12,521 nucleotides of DNA from Puniceicoccales bacterium. Its GTDB lineage: Bacteria > Verrucomicrobiota > Verrucomicrobiia > Opitutales > JAIRKQ01. Positions 6,992-12,521 of this stretch are shown here, piece by piece. The position numbers were made by a program, and so were the translations under genes. The stretch's first letter is position 1. Each line of letters begins with the position of its first letter. Location of the stretch: positions 1 to 12,521 of the forward strand of contig JAITRI010000070.1 of NCBI GenBank assembly GCA_031288455.1, read 5' to 3'. The notes below the pieces were generated by a model that worked only from the letters and a program-made list of their open reading frames with translations, did no database searches and was not told the origin of the DNA.

Positions 6992-7792
6992 CTAGGAAAA
7001 ACTCGATGAATTGATGGTTATTCTTGCGAATGATCTGCGCGAGCGCTGGAACAGGAATTCTCTCGCCTTGGCGAGATCCTTCGCTTTAATGTGATCGAAT
7101 TTAGCGGCATCGCTCTTCGCGAACGACCTTACGGTCACGTCAAAAAACAGCAAATCGCAGGGAATGGTCGATTTTCGCGTTGCCCTTTCGCAGATCAAAT
7201 TCCCGCCAACATAGGCGACTTTGGAATTTGGATACGTGGACACGATGCTACCGTCGTATTTTTTCACACCGGCGCGAATCTTGAAGTCCGATAGCAGCAG
7301 GCCGAATGTGTGCGTTCGTTTCACGGATGGAGCGGCGTTTTCGAAAAATTTTCCGAATGATGAATGCGAGCCCATTGCGCTCTGCAGGGCTATGGTCATC
7401 TCCTTATTCAGGGCGGTGCGTGTCACCTCAATGTGTCCAAATTCCGGCTCGGCGATGTCATATTTCACGGCGGTGGTGACGTGTTCATCGTCATTGGTCG
7501 TCAGGAAGAAAATTTCAATTCCCTTCCGCCTGTCGTTTTCGTGGATTTCGAAAACTGGCTGCTGTCCGCGTGCCATGACAATCGATCCCAAATCTGCTCT
7601 CATGAGAGTCATCAGCGCATGCATCCCGCTGTCGATAATTTTTGTCTCTTCGATGGATTTAGCATTTTCCGACATCGTGCCAACAAGCCTTTTTCCGAAA
7701 AATACAGCCGCAACCACTATCAATATCGACAGCAGCACCTCAAGCAGAGTAAATGCTCTTGAACACAGTTTTCGCCCCGACGTTACACACAT
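6992..7792 (-). CDS. Type IV pilin-like / minor pseudopilin (prepilin N-terminal motif)
   Basis: A 266-residue protein starting MCVTSGRKLCSRAFTLLEVL. The motif A13|F14-T-L-L-E18 followed by about 20 hydrophobic residues (VLLSILIVVAAVFF) is a class III prepilin signal. Prepilin peptidase would cut after Ala13, and Glu18 is the conserved Glu5 of the mature chain. Ala replaces the usual Gly at -1, which prepilin peptidases can tolerate. The rest is a large soluble domain of mixed strands. Its size is closer to minor pseudopilins of type II secretion (GspJ-like) or to the prepilin-like proteins common in the PVC group than to a major pilin. A GTG at 7852 would add 20 hydrophobic residues before the leader and is not favoured. 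No other pilus or secretion gene is nearby. Confidence 0.75.
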   Translation of the reverse strand: MCVTSGRKLCSRAFTLLEVLLSILIVVAAVFFGKRLVGTMSENAKSIEETKIIDSGMHALMTLMRADLGSIVMARGQQPVFEIHENDRRKGIEIFFLTTNDDEHVTTAVKYDIAEPEFGHIEVTRTALNKEMTIALQSAMGSHSSFGKFFENAAPSVKRTHTFGLLLSDFKIRAGVKKYDGSIVSTYPNSKVAYVGGNLICERATRKSTIPCDLLFFDVTVRSFAKSDAAKFDHIKAKDLAKAREFLFQRSRRSFARITINSSSFS

Positions 7793-7803
7793 ATAATTTT
7801 GGA

Positions 7804-7834
7804 TCGACAAAACAACACAGATGGTTAAAATAAT
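7804..7834 (+). promoter_or_regulatory. Putative promoter of the leader ORF / ABC-F unit
   Basis: TCGACA (7804-7809, 5 of 6) and AATAAT (7829-7834, 5 of 6) are separated by 19 bp, slightly longer than ideal. Transcription would start near 7841, about 74 nt before the leader ATG at 7915. Confidence 0.3.
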
Positions 7835-7879
7835 CAATAGGATTAATGCCACAAAAATTTACAGGAAAACATTTTTTAC

Positions 7880-7894
7880 TGCAATTTCATTGCA
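7880..7894 (+). other. Short inverted repeat in the ABC-F leader
   Basis: TGCAAT (7880-7885), loop TTC and ATTGCA (7889-7894) form a 6-bp stem. It ends 7 nt before the AGGAG ribosome site at 7902-7906. It could be an operator or a weak mRNA hairpin near the leader ORF. Confidence 0.35.
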
Positions 7895-7914
7895 ATGGCA
7901 CAGGAGTCACACAG

Positions 7915-7938
7915 ATGCATTTGCACGCAACAGCATGA
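7915..7938 (+). CDS. Candidate 7-codon leader peptide coupled to the ABC-F gene
   Basis: The frame ATG CAT TTG CAC GCA ACA GCA TGA encodes MHLHATA. AGGAG (7902-7906) lies 8 nt before its ATG, which is ideal spacing. Its TGA overlaps the ABC-F start as ATGA (7935-7938). The ABC-F ATG has no ribosome site of its own: AGGAG is 28 nt away and in-frame use is not possible from 7915. This is the standard layout for translational coupling. Short leader ORFs regulate several antibiotic-responsive ABC-F genes (vmlR, msr type) by ribosome stalling, but such regulation here is inference. Seven codons can arise by chance. Confidence 0.45.
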   Translation: MHLHATA

Positions 7939-9752
7939 TAGACATTGAAAATTTGACATACCGCGTCGGCGCGCGCCTATTATTCGAAGATGCCACGCTG
8001 CACCTTCCATCCGGTGGGAAAATCGGATTAATCGGCCCCAATGGATGTGGCAAAACGACGCTGTTCCGCATAATTTTTGGCGAGGAGAAGATAGACGGCG
8101 GGGAAATTTTCATAAAACCAGGAGCGAAACTCGTCCGCGTAAAGCAGGAAATCGACGATTTCGAGTTGCCGCTGATAGAATTTATCGTGCGCGCGGATGC
8201 TGAATTTGTGCAGTTGCGTCGGATCATCGATGGCGCGGAAAATGCATCGGCGGAGGATGTGTCACACGCCTGCGACAGGTACGCGATGATCGATGGGTAT
8301 TCGGCGGAAGCGCGCGCGGCGAACATATTGATCGGTCTCGGATTTGGGAATGTGGACATGGGCAAAAAGCTGCGCGAATTTTCCGGAGGATGGCAGGTGC
8401 GGGCATCGCTCGCAGCGACACTATTTGCGCCGTCCGACTGCCTCCTGTTGGACGAGCCGACGAATCATCTGGATCTGGAAACGGCAATGTGGCTGGAGAA
8501 TTTTCTGCGCAAAACGGACAAGATGCTCCTCATGATTTCCCACGAGAAGCAGTTCCTCAACAAAATTTGCAACTACATCGTGAGCATCAGCGATAGGCAT
8601 CTGCTGCTGTTCCGCGGCAATTACGACACCCATGTGGCGACGCGCGACAGGCAGGAAACTGCACTGGTGAAGAACATCGAAAATCTGCAGAAGAAGCGCG
8701 AACACATGCAGAGTTTCGTGGACAGATTTGGTGCTAAGGCGACGAAGGCGAAGCAGGCGCAGAGCAGAATAAAGGCCATAGAAAAAATGGAAATTCCGAA
8801 AATGCCGAGCGTGCCAAGCGGAATGAAAATATCATTTTCGCAGCCGCGGCCGCGGGTGGATAAAAAATTAATCACGCTCGAGAATGTCACAGCCGGATAC
8901 GGCGAGAAAATTGTTCTCAAGAGCGTCAACCTCTGCGTGACTTTCGGTGAAAAAATTGCTCTGCTCGGTGCAAACGGCAATGGAAAATCCACATTGGCGA
9001 AAGTATTATCCGGGAGATTGGCTCCGATTTCCGGAAAAGTCACAGCCGCGAAAAATCTGAAAATTTCATATTTTTCGCAGCAGCAGGCGGATGAGTTGAA
9101 CATGGAAAGTACGCCAACGGAAACCATCGGAAAGATTGCGCGGTCATTTTCCGAAACGCAGGTGCGTGCGCATCTGGCGAGATTCGGAATAACGCAGGCG
9201 CGCAGCGGAACGCAGACTAAGAACCTCTCGGGCGGAGAAAAGGCGCGCGTTTTGCTGGCGATAAATTCCATTTTTGAGCCGCATGCGATGATTTTCGACG
9301 AGCCCACGAATCACCTGGATATCGATGCGCGCGAGGCATTGGTTGCTGCGATAAACGCCTATGAAGGGGCCGTGGTTTTGATAACGCATGATTTTTTTGC
9401 GCTGTCAAAAACCTGCGACAAATTTTTCATCGTCAGCGGCGGAAAATGCACACCGTTCGACGGCACACTGGAGGACTATCGCGCGCTACTGCTATCCGGT
9501 GGCGCGGAACAGACATCCGCAGCAGCCGGCGCAAAGGGTGCAAAAGCTCCATCCGCAGCGAAAAACGAAAACAAAAGCAGAACCAGACAACTGCTGGCGT
9601 TGGAAAAAATGATTGCGGAAATGGAAAAAGAAAAGGCGAACTTGGAGAAAAAAATGTCGAACTCATGTGACGCAGACGCCTGCAAATTGTACGCCGACAT
9701 CTGCAAAAAATTGACACAATTGGAAAATGAGTGGCTGTCCGCCAATGGCTAG
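7935..9752 (+). CDS. ABC-F family ATPase, YheS-like, ribosome-associated
   Basis: A 605-residue soluble protein with two ATP-binding domains and no membrane segment, which is the ABC-F plan. ABC-F proteins bind the ribosomal E site. Domain 1 has Walker A GPNGCGKTT (34-42), signature FSGGW (149-153) and Walker B LLLDEPTNHLD with Glu174. Domain 2 has GANGNGKST, LSGGEKAR and MIFDEPTNHLD. The inter-domain linker carries QSFVDRFGAKATKAKQAQSR and then RIKAIEKME, a hallmark of the YheS branch. The C-terminus is a Lys/Glu-rich helical hairpin, probably coiled coil. ATG 7935 begins the conserved MIDIENLTY strand. Upstream in-frame residues look non-coding. The likely role is translation or ribosome maintenance; antibiotic protection is possible but not shown. 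Confidence 0.9.
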   Translation: MIDIENLTYRVGARLLFEDATLHLPSGGKIGLIGPNGCGKTTLFRIIFGEEKIDGGEIFIKPGAKLVRVKQEIDDFELPLIEFIVRADAEFVQLRRIIDGAENASAEDVSHACDRYAMIDGYSAEARAANILIGLGFGNVDMGKKLREFSGGWQVRASLAATLFAPSDCLLLDEPTNHLDLETAMWLENFLRKTDKMLLMISHEKQFLNKICNYIVSISDRHLLLFRGNYDTHVATRDRQETALVKNIENLQKKREHMQSFVDRFGAKATKAKQAQSRIKAIEKMEIPKMPSVPSGMKISFSQPRPRVDKKLITLENVTAGYGEKIVLKSVNLCVTFGEKIALLGANGNGKSTLAKVLSGRLAPISGKVTAAKNLKISYFSQQQADELNMESTPTETIGKIARSFSETQVRAHLARFGITQARSGTQTKNLSGGEKARVLLAINSIFEPHAMIFDEPTNHLDIDAREALVAAINAYEGAVVLITHDFFALSKTCDKFFIVSGGKCTPFDGTLEDYRALLLSGGAEQTSAAAGAKGAKAPSAAKNENKSRTRQLLALEKMIAEMEKEKANLEKKMSNSCDADACKLYADICKKLTQLENEWLSANG

Positions 9753-9771
9753 CCGGGATTTTTGCGTTTAT

Positions 9772-9840
9772 GCCTCCGGCTGGCAGGAGCACAGCCCCTG
9801 CACCCACCGCATCCGCAAAGCGGATGCGGACCGCTCCGCA
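9772..9840 (+). repeat. Double-hairpin (REP-like) repeat core, copy 3
   Basis: It begins 19 bp beyond the ABC-F stop. Its first hairpin is degenerate: GGCTGG instead of GGCGGG, an A within CAGGAGC, and CCCACC on the right arm. The second keeps a perfect 10-bp stem, but the loop is AAA, the complement of TTT in copy 2. It shares gcgtttatgcc and GGCTGG with copy 4, forming a second subtype. Confidence 0.85.
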
Positions 9841-9928
9841 CGGCGATGGCGAAAATCTTCGGGAAACGAAAAAACACGGCCGCCGCTAATTTTTCCCTAA
9901 AAATACGGCGCCGGGCACTTGCGTTTAT

Positions 9929-9998
9929 GCCTCCGGCTGGCAGGGGCATAGCCCCTGCACCCGCCGCATCCGCAAAGCGGATGCGGACCGCTCCGCGC
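9929..9998 (+). repeat. Double-hairpin (REP-like) repeat core, copy 4
   Basis: It has the same orientation as copies 1-3. The inner stem CAGGGGC/GCCCCTG is perfect, and the outer stem has one mismatch (GGCTGG/CCCGCC). The second hairpin has a perfect 10-bp stem with loop AAA. It ends 109 bp from the ftsQ stop codon, with ftsQ reading towards it. Confidence 0.85.
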
Positions 9999-10107
9999 GG
10001 CGGTGGCGGAAATCTTCGAAAAACCAGAAAAACTAAAGACAAAGGCATCGAAATGTTAAAAATATTGGCGCCGGTGGAGACTGCACCATTTTGCCTGGAG
10101 CGTGCGA

Positions 10108-10896
10108 TCATTTATATTCGACGACTGCGTTCGCCGAAGAGGAGAGATTGATTTCCTTCACCCTGTGCAAATTTGCGGCACATTTTTCCTGCAGCAGATA
10201 ATCCAACCGCAGCAGCTGCAGCGTGAAATTTTGCGTGCCAAAGACGACGACTATGCCATTTTTCATGTGAAATTTTATTGTTGACCAGAGGGCGCCCGGG
10301 CGGCTGTCGTAATTTTCCAGGTCGATGAACCTCACGCCGCTGAAAATGTCAGGGAAATCGCTCCGCAGCGTGACGATGAAATCTCGCACAATGTCCACAC
10401 CTCGCAGCGGCGTGAATTTAGATTTGTCGGCGGATTCCGCAATCGGAAATATCGCGAATGGAATGCGGGAGACGTCTTCGCGCGAGTAGCAGATGGGAGA
10501 AAATATCTCACCGTCGATGCCGTCCACAAGCAGCAATTTCTTTTCTCCGCCGACATTGGCCGCGATCTTCAAAATTGGCAGTCTCTCCTCAAGTTTTATT
10601 GACAATTCGCACGGATAGCGCTTTTCAATGGCAACTCTCCGTATCTGCTGGAACTTTTCCAGGTGCATGCGCATGGATTCTATGTCGACGCTGAGCAAAT
10701 TCACACCTCCCCTGATGTGCAATTCCTCCGATATCCATTGGGGAGAAATTCTTCCGTTTGTGGAAAATGTTACCCTAGTCAGTGCGCCGCTGTATGGCAA
10801 CCATGCGCGCGGTGATCCGGTGCGCAGACGAAATATTATCGCCAGCGCCACGGCCGCTGCCACTAAAAAAATTTTCCACTTTCCACTCATTGTCAT
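10108..10896 (-). CDS. ftsQ: Cell division protein FtsQ/DivIB
   Basis: A 262-residue bitopic membrane protein of the divisome, which recruits FtsB/FtsL and scaffolds septal wall synthesis. It has a short basic N-terminus (MTMSGKWK), one membrane helix (about 9-23) and a linker. A POTRA-type domain spans about 40-112, with VTFSTNGRISPQWISEEL, GVNLLSVDIESMRMHLEKF and VAIEKRYPCELSIKLEERLP. This is the expected order for FtsQ: 'NLL..D', then a hydrophobic 'V....P..L.I...ER.P' strand. LLLVDGIDGEIF begins the beta domain. The frame is open further upstream, antisense to fabG, but the start at 10896 gives normal topology; ATG 10890 is an alternative. The usual neighbours murC, ddl, ftsA and ftsZ are absent. 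No ribosome site is evident. Confidence 0.8.
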   Translation of the reverse strand: MTMSGKWKIFLVAAAVALAIIFRLRTGSPRAWLPYSGALTRVTFSTNGRISPQWISEELHIRGGVNLLSVDIESMRMHLEKFQQIRRVAIEKRYPCELSIKLEERLPILKIAANVGGEKKLLLVDGIDGEIFSPICYSREDVSRIPFAIFPIAESADKSKFTPLRGVDIVRDFIVTLRSDFPDIFSGVRFIDLENYDSRPGALWSTIKFHMKNGIVVVFGTQNFTLQLLRLDYLLQEKCAANLHRVKEINLSSSANAVVEYK

Positions 10897-11059
10897 CGAC
10901 AAATGCCAGCAACACAACGCGGCTACGATTGTGCGCAACGAAATTCCGTTTTGCAACACAATTCGGATAATCGCCGCCGCAGCATTCGCGAAAATAAAAT
11001 CGCATTTCTCGCAAAGATTTAGTTGACTAATCAAATTCGCGGCACATTCACTATGCGGA
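10897..11059. promoter_or_regulatory. Divergent intergenic region between ftsQ and fabG
   Basis: Promoters for both ftsQ and the fab cluster should lie in these 163 bp. A TTGACT at 11023-11028 on the plus strand is a fair -35 box, but no convincing -10 follows at normal spacing. No clear minus-strand promoter, hairpin or binding-site repeat is visible. Confidence 0.3.
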
Positions 11060-11809
11060 ATGGTTGAAGGGGAATCGTCCGGCAAAGTTTGCCTGGTGAC
11101 CGGTGCCGGTCGCGGCATAGGCAGGGCAATTGCCAATATCCTTGCGGCGCCAAATGTGGCCGTAATCTGCGTGAGCAAATCGGAGGCAAATTGCGCTGCC
11201 GTTGCCGATGAAATTCGCGACCGTGGATTTTCGGCGGAGCACATGGCCGTGGACGTGTCATCGGCGGATGCCGTTGCGAATGCCTGCAGGGCGATCCTAT
11301 CGAAGCATGCAGCGGTTGACATTCTCATAAACAACGCCGGCATTGCGCGCGATAACCTGCTGATGAGAATGTCAGATGATGAATGGGACAGCGTCCTGAG
11401 CACAAATCTAAGCAGCTGCTTCCACTGGACGAAGAATTTATTGTACAGGATGGTCAAGAGGCGGTGGGGCAGAATAGTAAACGTATCATCAGTTGTCGGG
11501 ATAACTGGAAATTTCGGGCAATCCAATTACGCGGCGGCAAAGGCGGGCGTGATCGGGTTTACGAAATCCATCGCCAGGGAGACGGCGTCGAGGGGAATAA
11601 CGGTAAATGCCGTTGCTCCAGGATTTATTCAGACGGACATGACGAGCAATCTTGGGGAAAGCATAGTCGCGGATCTGCTGAGAAACATACCAATGCGGAC
11701 ACTTGGGACAGCGGATGATGTTGCCGCTGCCGTGAAGTTTCTGTGTTCCGACGAGGCCGGATACATAACCGGTCACGTCATAAACATTGACGGTGGAATG
11801 GTGATGTAA
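11060..11809 (+). CDS. fabG: 3-oxoacyl-ACP reductase
   Basis: A 249-residue short-chain dehydrogenase/reductase that reduces 3-oxoacyl-ACP with NADPH in fatty-acid elongation. The cofactor motif TGAGRGIG is at 14-21 and NNAG at 91-94. The active-site tetrad is complete: Asn116, Ser144, Tyr157 and Lys161 (in SNYAAAKAG). The C-terminal PGFIQTDM and HVINIDGGMVM segments are typical of FabG. Length matches the family. ATG 11060 has only a weak gcgga before it. It is followed by acpP after 61 bp and fabF, the common bacterial order, which distinguishes it from other SDR enzymes. Confidence 0.95.
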   Translation: MVEGESSGKVCLVTGAGRGIGRAIANILAAPNVAVICVSKSEANCAAVADEIRDRGFSAEHMAVDVSSADAVANACRAILSKHAAVDILINNAGIARDNLLMRMSDDEWDSVLSTNLSSCFHWTKNLLYRMVKRRWGRIVNVSSVVGITGNFGQSNYAAAKAGVIGFTKSIARETASRGITVNAVAPGFIQTDMTSNLGESIVADLLRNIPMRTLGTADDVAAAVKFLCSDEAGYITGHVINIDGGMVM

Positions 11810-11870
11810 AAAAGACTTGCGTGATGGGGGTCTATTGTTTTGATGCGGGAGGAATTAGGAATTTTTACTT

Positions 11871-12131
11871 ATGGCAAACAACAACGTAGAGGCAAGAGTT
11901 AGGAAGATTATAGTCGATCAGCTGGATGTAAACGAAGATCAGGTAACGCCCGGGGCATCATTTCTCGATGACTTGGGAGCTGATTCCTTGGATACTGTTG
12001 AATTGGTGATGGCGTTCGAAGAGGAATTTAAGGACGAGATAAAGGGAGAAATCCCCGAGTCGGAAGCCGAAAAAATGCGCACCGTGAAGGATGTGATAGA
12101 TTTTATAAACGGTAAAATCAACGGCGAATAG
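11871..12131 (+). CDS. acpP: Acyl carrier protein
   Basis: An 86-residue acidic protein that carries growing acyl chains on phosphopantetheine. The attachment Ser39 lies in the invariant LGADSLDTVELVMAFEEEF context. After that helix, the sequence KDEIKGEIPESEAEKM is four residues longer than in E. coli ACP, extending the loop before helix 3. A strong gggagga (11847-11853) lies 17 nt before the start and a second AGGA (11857-11860) 10 nt before it; the latter is the likely ribosome site. The stop is 23 bp before fabF. Confidence 0.97.
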   Translation: MANNNVEARVRKIIVDQLDVNEDQVTPGASFLDDLGADSLDTVELVMAFEEEFKDEIKGEIPESEAEKMRTVKDVIDFINGKINGE

Positions 12132-12154
12132 TCCATCGGCCGCGATGAAAAATA

Positions 12155-12521
12155 ATGGCGACTGTACGAGAAATTAGTGCATTTGGGAATCGAGTTGTTG
12201 TCACCGGAATCGGTCTCATTACGCCGCTCGGCATTGGCACCGATGAGACCTGGAATAATCTAATAGCCGGACGCAGTGGCATTTCCAATGTGGCCTCCTT
12301 CGACGCAACCGGATACCCATGTCGCGTTGCCGGTGAAATAAAAAATTTTAATCCGCTGGATTTTGTCAGCAGTAAAATTGCCAAGCGCAATGATCCATAT
12401 TCACTGTTCGCGCTCGCGGCTGCGCGGTTTGCCATTGGCGATGCAAATCTCGACTTTGCGTCCGTGGATCGCACGCGATTTGGAGTCATTGTCGGGTCCG
12501 GCGTGGGTGGAATGTTCACGC
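12155..12521 (+). CDS. fabF: 3-oxoacyl-ACP synthase II (KAS II), N-terminal part, cut by window end
   Basis: The frame is open from ATG 12155 to the last base, about 122 codons. The N-terminus reads RVVVTGIGLITPLGIGTDET, then WNNLIAGRSGIS, the classic FabF/KAS II opening. FPVRVAGEI-like YPCRVAGEIKNFNP and FGVIVGSGVGGM follow, as in FabF. The catalytic Cys and two His lie beyond the window. It performs the condensation step on malonyl-ACP. FabF and FabB share this region, but the acpP-fabF order favours FabF. No clear ribosome site is seen; coupling to acpP is possible. Confidence 0.93.
   Translation, partial: MATVREISAFGNRVVVTGIGLITPLGIGTDETWNNLIAGRSGISNVASFDATGYPCRVAGEIKNFNPLDFVSSKIAKRNDPYSLFALAAARFAIGDANLDFASVDRTRFGVIVGSGVGGMFT

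Larger units (their letters stand above)
9753..10075 (+). repeat. Two tandem units of a roughly 157-bp composite repeat
   Basis: This 355-bp gene-free gap between ABC-F and ftsQ is mostly repeat. Two units start at gccggg (9753 and 9911) and run in the same direction, with cores exactly 157 bp apart. Each has gccggg, then a gcgtttat block, the double-hairpin core, a tggcg(g/a)aaatcttcg stretch and an A-rich linker. The boundary motif ctaaaaatacggcgccg (9897-9913) is echoed as ttaaaaatattggcgccgg near 10056. No gene is present. Confidence 0.75.

Noticed and set aside
7793..7852. GTG-started 20-residue extension of the pseudopilin
   Set aside because: It would put a second hydrophobic stretch before the prepilin leader and overlaps the A/T-rich ABC-F promoter region.
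7935..9752. Calling the ABC-F protein an antibiotic-resistance factor
   Set aside because: The linker motif is YheS-like, and only the small leader ORF hints at drug-responsive control. That is too little for a resistance claim.
9753..10075. Tandem repeats as a possible CRISPR array
   Set aside because: The repeated part is about 70-157 bp with related sequence between cores. There are no short uniform repeats with unique spacers and no cas genes.
9762..10151. Open frames across the repeat units with Pro/Arg/Gly-rich translations (and similar ones at 98-323 and 6722-6976)
   Set aside because: They are translations of GC-rich hairpins. The repeated peptide similarity comes from the DNA repeat, not from protein selection.
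10897..11526. N-terminal extension of the ftsQ frame to 472 residues
   Set aside because: Most of it is antisense to fabG, and the start at 10896 gives the normal FtsQ topology.
12118..12519. Minus-strand 133-codon frame at the right edge
   Set aside because: It is antisense to the unmistakable fabF N-terminus.

Overview
The window looks like an ordinary chromosomal segment of a bacterium with about 50% GC. The gene set is: a MECR-type enoyl reductase, a CesT/Tir-type secretion chaperone, a PpiD/SurA-like periplasmic folding factor, a membrane pyrophosphatase, a type IV pilin-like protein, an ABC-F ATPase, FtsQ, and the fabG-acpP-fabF fatty-acid cluster. This fits a Gram-negative, probably host-associated member of the PVC group (Verrucomicrobiota, possibly Opitutae-like). 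That placement is inference from gene content only; no rRNA, ribosomal protein or other phylogenetic marker is present. Most genes lack a clear Shine-Dalgarno sequence.

Layout. Positions 1-216 hold the end of a modular repeat array and one repeat core. A minus-strand block follows: chaperone (1233-1739), then the MECR-like reductase 35 bp downstream (217-1197). Upstream is a very small transcription unit (about 1836-2015, minus) with a promoter, a strong ribosome site, a 14-codon cysteine-rich ORF and an intrinsic terminator. Beyond it is the PpiD-like gene (2043-3644, minus). Divergent to that are a small helix-turn-helix protein (3877-4305, +) and the K+-dependent pyrophosphatase hppA (4510-6699, +), which has a hairpin directly before its start. 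A convergent gap with a repeat core leads to a pseudopilin (6992-7792, minus). The ABC-F gene (7935-9752, +) diverges from it and starts at an ATGA overlap with a 7-codon leader ORF. Two repeat units fill the convergent gap before ftsQ (10108-10896, minus). Divergent from ftsQ is fabG-acpP-fabF (11060 to the window end, +); fabF is cut off.

How the genes relate. FabG, AcpP and FabF supply ketoreduction, acyl carriage and condensation of type II fatty-acid synthesis. The MECR-like protein could supply the enoyl reduction, although it lies 10 kb away. The other genes are housekeeping or envelope functions in short transcription units of alternating direction.

The most noteworthy non-coding signal is a family of about 70-bp double-hairpin repeats. 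There are four copies, all in the same orientation, and all in gaps beyond the 3' ends of genes. None occurs in a promoter-bearing or same-direction gap. The best candidates for undescribed biology are this repeat family, the 14-residue Cys/Gly/Lys peptide gene, and the leader ORF coupled to the ABC-F gene. I see no CRISPR array, transposase, integrase, tRNA or rRNA.
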